DNA of 10,214 nucleotides from Actinomycetota bacterium (GTDB lineage Bacteria; Actinomycetota; Thermoleophilia; Gaiellales; Gaiellaceae). The notes under the pieces were generated by a model. That model saw only the letters and a program-made list of their open reading frames with translations, made no database searches and had not been told where the DNA came from. A program made the translations under genes and the position numbers. Shown here one piece after another: positions 5,893-10,214 of the stretch (positions are counted from its first letter, which is position 1; every line of letters starts with the position of its first letter). The stretch covers positions 1 to 10,214 of the forward strand of contig JACDGR010000093.1 of the NCBI GenBank assembly GCA_013821525.1, written 5' to 3'.

Positions 5893-8043
5893 ATGCGGGT
5901 GCTGGTTTTCACGGTGCTGCTCGGCGCCGCAACGATCGCTACGACAGCGGCCCCAGGCTCAAGCGCGTCTGCATGTGCGCCACGGCTCGTGTCGGCGGGG
6001 TACGAGCAGCACCTCGCATCCGTCACCGGCTCGGGCATCGACGTGCTCGGACGACGACTGGTCGCCCGGCCAGGCGGTCCGACCTACGCCGCCGCGGCCC
6101 GCGCGCTGCCGCCGCTGCTCTTTGCGCGGACGAGTGGCAAGCGGCCGTTGACGCGGACTGGCGTGTACGCGATCCCCTCCGCGCAGCCTGGGGGCGCACA
6201 GGGCGCCGGCTCGGCGGCACTCCACGTCGCCGACGGCAGCGAGATCCTCTTCGGCTCGACGACAGGTCCGCGGCTCTCGGTCGAGGTCGGAGCCGCGCGG
6301 GAGCTCTTCGGCTCGTGTGTGTCCCGGCTGACGCCTGCGCGTCTTGGCGCCGGCTATCTGCCGGTGGTGCAGACCTCGTACGTCGACGCGGCGGGTGGGC
6401 GGTACACGCAGGAGTCCTTCACGAGTCGCGCCGCGGACGGAGCGACGACGGTGTTCGTGAGGATCACGACCTCCGGTGGCGTCGTGCACGTCGTCACGCG
6501 TGGGGGGGCGCTGGCGGCGCGCCGCACCCTGACGCTCGCCTGGAGGCCTGTGGTCGGGGGCCGCCCGCAGATGATCGGCGAAGCCGACTATCGGGCGGCG
6601 CTCGACGCGTACCGCCGGTACTGGGACGCGCGACTTTCCATAGGTGCGTCGATCTCGGTGCCCGAGCAGGTTGTGATGAACGCCGAGCGCTCGACGCTGA
6701 TTCAGAACCTGATGCTGACGTGGCGCTACAGCCTCGGGAACCCGTACGAGGAGTTCTCGTTTCCCGAGAGCGTCGACGGCGCTCAGGTGATGGCCGAGTT
6801 CGGGTTCACCGACGTTGCGAGCGCAATGGTGCGAACGTCGCTGACGCGGCGCCCGCAGCCGTACGCGAACTGGAAGATGGGCGAGAAGCTGCTGGGGGTT
6901 GCGACGGTGTACCGGCTGTCGCTGGACCGGCGCATCGTTACCTCTTCCACCCCGCTCCTCGTCCGTTACGTGCGCTCGTTCGCCGGGCAGCTCGCGCGCG
7001 GCGACGGCTTGCTCGGCCGCGAGCGCTACTCGTCCGACATTCCGGACTCGGTGCTCGGCTTCCACGCTCAGGCCGTCGCCTGGCAAGGACTGCACGAGAT
7101 GGCGCGCGCCTGGGCGGCGACGGGCCACCCCGGCGAGGCGATGCTTGCGCGGAATACCGCTGCGCGGCTGCGGTCCGGACTGTTGCGTGCCGTCGCCCGC
7201 TCGAGGCAGCCGGTTCCGGGCGGTGCGCGGTTCTACCCGGTGCGCCTGCTCGAGCGCGAGCAGCCCTACGCCCGCCTCCCCGCGTCGCGGGATGGGAGCT
7301 ACTGGAACCTCGTGGCGCCGTACGCGTTCGCGTCGGGCTTGCTCGCGGGCGACCCTGCAGGAGAGCGCGCTGCGCTCCGCTATCTACAGACGCACGGCGG
7401 CCGGCTGCTCGGCCTCGTCCGCGCTGGTGCGTTCTCGCTGTACGGCACGGGCACCGCAGCCTCCGGGATCGACCAGGTCTACGGGCTGAACGTCGCCCGC
7501 TTCCTCGCCGATCTCGAGGAGCCAGATGAGCTCGACCTGAGTCTCTACGGCCAGCTGGCTGCCGGAATGACCCCGCGGACGTTCATCGCGGGCGAAGCGG
7601 CCTCGATCACGCCGATCGCGCATGCGTACTATCGCTCGATGTACCTGCCACCGAACAGCGTCTCGAATGCGGCGTTCCTCGAGGCGCTCCGCTCGACGGT
7701 CGTCCACGAGCTCCGGGACGGACGCGGTCTCGAGCTTGCCTACGCGACGCCGCGCGCGTGGCTTGCGCCGGGAAAGCGCATCGCCGTCACGAACCTGGCG
7801 ACGAGCTTCGGCCCGCTCGCCTATTCGCTGTCGGCGTCGGCGACGCGGATCAGCGCGAAGATCGCCGTGCCGCGGATCGGCGGCCACACCCTGCGCCTGC
7901 GGTTGCGACTGCCGGGCCACCGTCACATCGCCTCGGTCTTGCTGGGAGGCAAGGCGATCCGGACGTTCGACGCACGGACCTCGACGATCGACCTGACCGG
8001 TCGCCGCAGCACGCTTCAGCTCGAGGTCGCGCTTGCGCGCTGA
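5893..8043 (+). CDS. Exported six-hairpin glycoside-hydrolase-like protein
   Basis: 716 residues. A signal peptide is likely at residues 1-27 (hydrophobic VLVFTVLLGAATIATTA, then SASA before Cys28), so it is probably secreted or surface bound. Residues about 35-250 look beta-rich, like the N-terminal beta-sandwich of many alpha/alpha-barrel glycosidases. Residues about 255-610 are helical with repeated aromatic and acidic patches typical of a six-hairpin toroid: NPYEEFSFPESVDGAQ, ANWKMGEKL, SSDIPDSVLGFHAQA, YWNLVAPYAFASGLL and GTAASGIDQVYGLN. Residues about 615-716 form a beta-strand domain (AWLAPGKRIAVTNLATSFG, LRLRLRLPG) like the C-terminal cap of such enzymes. The fold call rests on this overall pattern; I cannot assign a CAZy family, substrate or catalytic acids. 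The ATG at 5893 gives a proper signal peptide; its ribosome site is weak. It overlaps the next gene by 11 bases. It is transcribed opposite to its flanking genes. Confidence 0.72.
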   Translation: MRVLVFTVLLGAATIATTAAPGSSASACAPRLVSAGYEQHLASVTGSGIDVLGRRLVARPGGPTYAAAARALPPLLFARTSGKRPLTRTGVYAIPSAQPGGAQGAGSAALHVADGSEILFGSTTGPRLSVEVGAARELFGSCVSRLTPARLGAGYLPVVQTSYVDAAGGRYTQESFTSRAADGATTVFVRITTSGGVVHVVTRGGALAARRTLTLAWRPVVGGRPQMIGEADYRAALDAYRRYWDARLSIGASISVPEQVVMNAERSTLIQNLMLTWRYSLGNPYEEFSFPESVDGAQVMAEFGFTDVASAMVRTSLTRRPQPYANWKMGEKLLGVATVYRLSLDRRIVTSSTPLLVRYVRSFAGQLARGDGLLGRERYSSDIPDSVLGFHAQAVAWQGLHEMARAWAATGHPGEAMLARNTAARLRSGLLRAVARSRQPVPGGARFYPVRLLEREQPYARLPASRDGSYWNLVAPYAFASGLLAGDPAGERAALRYLQTHGGRLLGLVRAGAFSLYGTGTAASGIDQVYGLNVARFLADLEEPDELDLSLYGQLAAGMTPRTFIAGEAASITPIAHAYYRSMYLPPNSVSNAAFLEALRSTVVHELRDGRGLELAYATPRAWLAPGKRIAVTNLATSFGPLAYSLSASATRISAKIAVPRIGGHTLRLRLRLPGHRHIASVLLGGKAIRTFDARTSTIDLTGRRSTLQLEVALAR
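8023..8026 (+). promoter_or_regulatory. Ribosome binding site supporting a TTG start
   Basis: GAGG ends six bases before the TTG at 8033 and lies inside the upstream gene. The site, together with the proper signal peptide that begins at this TTG, decides the start of the esterase-like gene. Confidence 0.55.
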
Positions 8044-9058
8044 GCGGCTCCCGCTCATCGTTGCGCTATTCGCAGCGGCGCTCGCCGTCTCCGGTCCTGC
8101 GCGAGCAGCACTCGGGCCGGGAGAGGGCGGCATCACGCTCGCAGAGACGCGCGGGCACGTGACGCTCTGGCGCATCCAGTACCGGGCACACAACGGATTG
8201 CCTCGCCTCGCGACGCTCGTGCTGCCACGCTGGTACGGGCCACATCTGCATCCGCGCCTGCCGCTCGTGATCTCGCCGCACGGGCGGGGGCTGAGCGGGC
8301 GCGACAACGCAATGCTGTGGGGCGGCCTTCCTGCGGCCGGCAGCTTTGCCGTGATCAGCCCGGACGGTCAGGGTCGCCTGCTCGGCAACTACTCGTGGGG
8401 CTCTCCCGGGCAGATCGCGGACCTCGCTCGGATGCCGCAGATCGCCCAGAGCGAGTTGCCGTGGCTGCGCATCGATCGGAGCCGCATCTATGCGTTCGGG
8501 GGCAGCATGGGCGGACAGGAGACGCTGCTTCTCCTCGCGCACCACCCGACACTGCTCGCGGGGGCGGCGTCGTTCGATGCGGTCGCCGACTTTGCGCTGC
8601 AGTACCGCGACTTCCCGCAGATCGGATGCAATGCGGTGTGTCGGCGTGATCTCGGGGAGCCGCTTGGGAGCCGCCTGCGCAGCCTTGCGCGCGACGAGAT
8701 CGGCGGCTCGCCCGTCACCCGGCCGCTCGCGTTCGCTCAGCGAAGTCCGATCACGTACACACGCTCGATCGCGGCGTCGTGCGTGCCGCTGCAGCTGTGG
8801 TGGAGCCCTGCGGACAAGGTCGTCATCGACCAGCAGCGCCAGTCCGGCAAGCTCTTCTGGCGCCTCCGCAAGACGAACCCGCGCGCGCCGATCAGCGGCT
8901 ACGTCGGTTTCTGGATCCACTCACGCGAGATGCGCGCGACCTCGATGCTCCCCTACGCACTCGCCGAGTTCGGCTTGCTCCATCGCGCTGCACCCGCCGA
9001 GGGCCTCGCGCTGCACCGCGTGCCTGCGCCGCACAGCGCCTGCACCGCGCGACGTTAG
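8033..9058 (+). CDS. Exported alpha/beta hydrolase, esterase or peptidase-like
   Basis: 341 residues with a signal peptide (basic MRAER, hydrophobic LPLIVALFAAALAVSG, cleavage likely after ARA at residue 25). The mature part is an alpha/beta hydrolase: a strand leading to LVISPHGRG (78-86), a plausible oxyanion-hole turn; the nucleophile elbow GGSMGG with Ser158; Asp261 in WWSPADKVV; and His296 in GFWIHSREM, in the right order for a Ser-Asp-His triad. The look is that of the polyhydroxybutyrate depolymerase, feruloyl-esterase and prolyl-oligopeptidase-like group; the exact substrate cannot be read. Cys199, Cys203 and Cys250 might form a disulfide after export. It starts with TTG and overlaps the glycosidase-like gene by 11 bases, so the two are probably co-translated and work on the same outside substrate, for example an acylated polysaccharide. 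Its TAG stop interlocks with the rseP stop on the other strand. Confidence 0.8.
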   Translation: MRAERLPLIVALFAAALAVSGPARAALGPGEGGITLAETRGHVTLWRIQYRAHNGLPRLATLVLPRWYGPHLHPRLPLVISPHGRGLSGRDNAMLWGGLPAAGSFAVISPDGQGRLLGNYSWGSPGQIADLARMPQIAQSELPWLRIDRSRIYAFGGSMGGQETLLLLAHHPTLLAGAASFDAVADFALQYRDFPQIGCNAVCRRDLGEPLGSRLRSLARDEIGGSPVTRPLAFAQRSPITYTRSIAASCVPLQLWWSPADKVVIDQQRQSGKLFWRLRKTNPRAPISGYVGFWIHSREMRATSMLPYALAEFGLLHRAAPAEGLALHRVPAPHSACTARR

Positions 9059-10214
9059 CCCCCTCCGCCTCCGAAGAGGTCGTTGCGCAGTCCGAAGTAC
9101 ATGAGGACTGCAAAGAGCGTCAGCCCGACGACGGAATAGCGGACGTACACGGCCTGCCGGAAGGTGCGGCCGCGCACCTTCTCGACGAGCGCCATCACGA
9201 TGTGCCCTCCGTCGAGCGGGAGCACGGGCATGAGGTTGAGCAGGCCGAGCGCGAGGCTGATCAGGCCGAGCACGAACAGGAAGTCACGCAGGCCTTGCCG
9301 CCACGCTGCTGCTGAGACGCGGACGATTCCGACGGAGCTCGACACCTGGTTCGTATCGCGACCGGTCGCCAGGTGGCCGATCCCCCGCACCGTGTCGGCG
9401 GTGATCGACCACGTCAGCTGCAGCGAGTCGACGGCGGCACGCGGTAGCGACTCGCCGGGGCCGGTACGTGACTCGATCGCGATCCCGATGCGGTAGGCGC
9501 CCTGATCCTTGCGCGCCCGCAACGGGCCGACGACAACGCGGCGACCCTGTCGCGTGACGAGCAGGGTGAACGGCTTGCCGCCCGTCGCGCGGATGTGTGC
9601 AGGGATCTGCTTCGGTTGGACGGCCTGGCCGGCGACCTGCAGCACGTGGTCGCCCTTGCGCAGGTGAGCTTTTGCCGCGGGCGAGCCGGACAGCACGCGC
9701 CCGATCACGTTCGTGTCGCGAACAGCAGCTACGAGGAAGAGGCTCGTGAACAAAACGATTGCGAAGACGAGGTTGACGGCGGGGCCGGCGAAGATCGCGG
9801 CCAGGCGTCGCCACGTCGTCTGCTTCCAGTACGCGTCAGGAGCGAGCGACCATTCGAGCTCCTGGAACATGCGCGTTGCACCGAGCGCCGGGCGCAACGC
9901 ATCGAGTTCGATCCGCGCCGCCGTTTCGTCGCCACGTTCGATCGCGTCGTCGAGCCGCGCGAGCTCGGCGCGGTGCGCCTCACGATCCTCCGGTCGCAGC
10001 GACGCCGAGAGATCGCCCGGCGACGGCCGGTTCATGCCGGGGATCTTCACGTAGCCGCCGAGTGGGATCGAGCCGATGCCGTACTCGACTCCCCCGCGCG
10101 TCCGTTTGACGATCGCGGGGCCGAAGCCCAGGTAGAACTTCCGCGGCGTCATGCCGACCGCGCGCGCCGCAAAGAAGTGACCGGCCTCGTGGATCATCAC
10201 GAGGACGGCGAGGC
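9055..10214 (-). CDS. rseP: Site-2 intramembrane zinc metalloprotease, 5' end outside the window
   Basis: Partial gene; the start lies beyond 10214, with the frame reading LAVLV before the zinc motif. Members of this family (RseP, RasP, Rip1) cut anti-sigma factors and other membrane proteins inside the bilayer. The first visible segment carries HEAGH, the zinc-binding HExxH motif. It is followed by the conserved LGFGP and IPLGGYVKIPGMN, a second membrane segment with FAGPAVNLVFAI, one PDZ domain (about 160-230 residues after HEAGH), and a C-terminal membrane part with NLMPVLPLDGGH, in which the LDG aspartate is the third zinc ligand. About 60 residues, charged and helical, sit between GGYVKIPGMN and the second membrane segment, longer than in Escherichia coli RseP. 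The protein ends in a short glycine run. In many actinobacteria rseP lies directly before ispG; here two plus-strand genes come between. Its TAA overlaps the convergent stop codon by four bases. Confidence 0.95.
   Translation of the reverse strand, partial: LAVLVMIHEAGHFFAARAVGMTPRKFYLGFGPAIVKRTRGGVEYGIGSIPLGGYVKIPGMNRPSPGDLSASLRPEDREAHRAELARLDDAIERGDETAARIELDALRPALGATRMFQELEWSLAPDAYWKQTTWRRLAAIFAGPAVNLVFAIVLFTSLFLVAAVRDTNVIGRVLSGSPAAKAHLRKGDHVLQVAGQAVQPKQIPAHIRATGGKPFTLLVTRQGRRVVVGPLRARKDQGAYRIGIAIESRTGPGESLPRAAVDSLQLTWSITADTVRGIGHLATGRDTNQVSSSVGIVRVSAAAWRQGLRDFLFVLGLISLALGLLNLMPVLPLDGGHIVMALVEKVRGRTFRQAVYVRYSVVGLTLFAVLMYFGLRNDLFGGGGG

Noticed and set aside
5832..6038. N-terminal extension of ispG
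   Set aside because: The family N-terminus begins near the ATG at 5831, and the extra part overlaps the divergent exported-enzyme gene.
5959..7128. Long minus-strand frame opposite the glycosidase-like gene
   Set aside because: Arginine-rich antisense frame typical of G/C-rich coding DNA; no domain or motif is seen, while the plus strand has a signal peptide and structured domains.
1..10214. CRISPR array, insertion sequence or prophage genes
   Set aside because: No regularly spaced direct repeats, transposase, integrase or phage motifs were seen.

Overview
The window is high-GC bacterial DNA whose reading frames carry the third-position G/C bias of Actinobacteria. I infer an actinobacterium, most likely of the class Thermoleophilia or a near relative. 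The basis is the rseP-ispG-proS gene order, the G/C-rich codon use, and a tRNA gene that does not encode its CCA end. No 16S gene is present, so the placement is an inference.

Layout from the right edge leftwards (most genes are on the minus strand). rseP, an intramembrane site-2 protease, enters from beyond base 10214. It ends at 9055, where its stop codon interlocks with the stop codon of a convergent plus-strand gene. Bases 5893-9058 hold two overlapping plus-strand genes for predicted exported enzymes: a large six-hairpin-type glycoside-hydrolase-like protein and an alpha/beta-hydrolase (esterase-like) protein. They separate rseP from ispG. The minus-strand series then resumes with ispG (MEP isoprenoid pathway), proS (prolyl-tRNA synthetase with editing domain) and a small XRE-type helix-turn-helix protein whose start overlaps the proS stop by one base.

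After a 179-base gap full of inverted repeats comes the most interesting unit. An RsbQ-type alpha/beta hydrolase overlaps by GTGA with a cytoplasmic histidine kinase. The kinase's first PAS domain looks like the PAS domain of Bacillus RsbP. In Bacillus, RsbQ and the RsbP PAS domain form an energy-stress sensor that drives a PP2C phosphatase. Here the same sensing pair appears to drive a histidine kinase. No response regulator gene is visible. A tRNA-Pro(GGG) gene and its intrinsic terminator follow at the left edge; bases 1-101 hold nothing I can assign.

How the parts may work together: rseP, ispG and proS are housekeeping genes commonly neighbours in this phylum. The RsbQ/PAS-kinase pair is a self-contained signalling module that may share transcription with the genes upstream. 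The two plus-strand genes look like a small secreted carbohydrate or ester degrading unit inserted into an otherwise conserved block.
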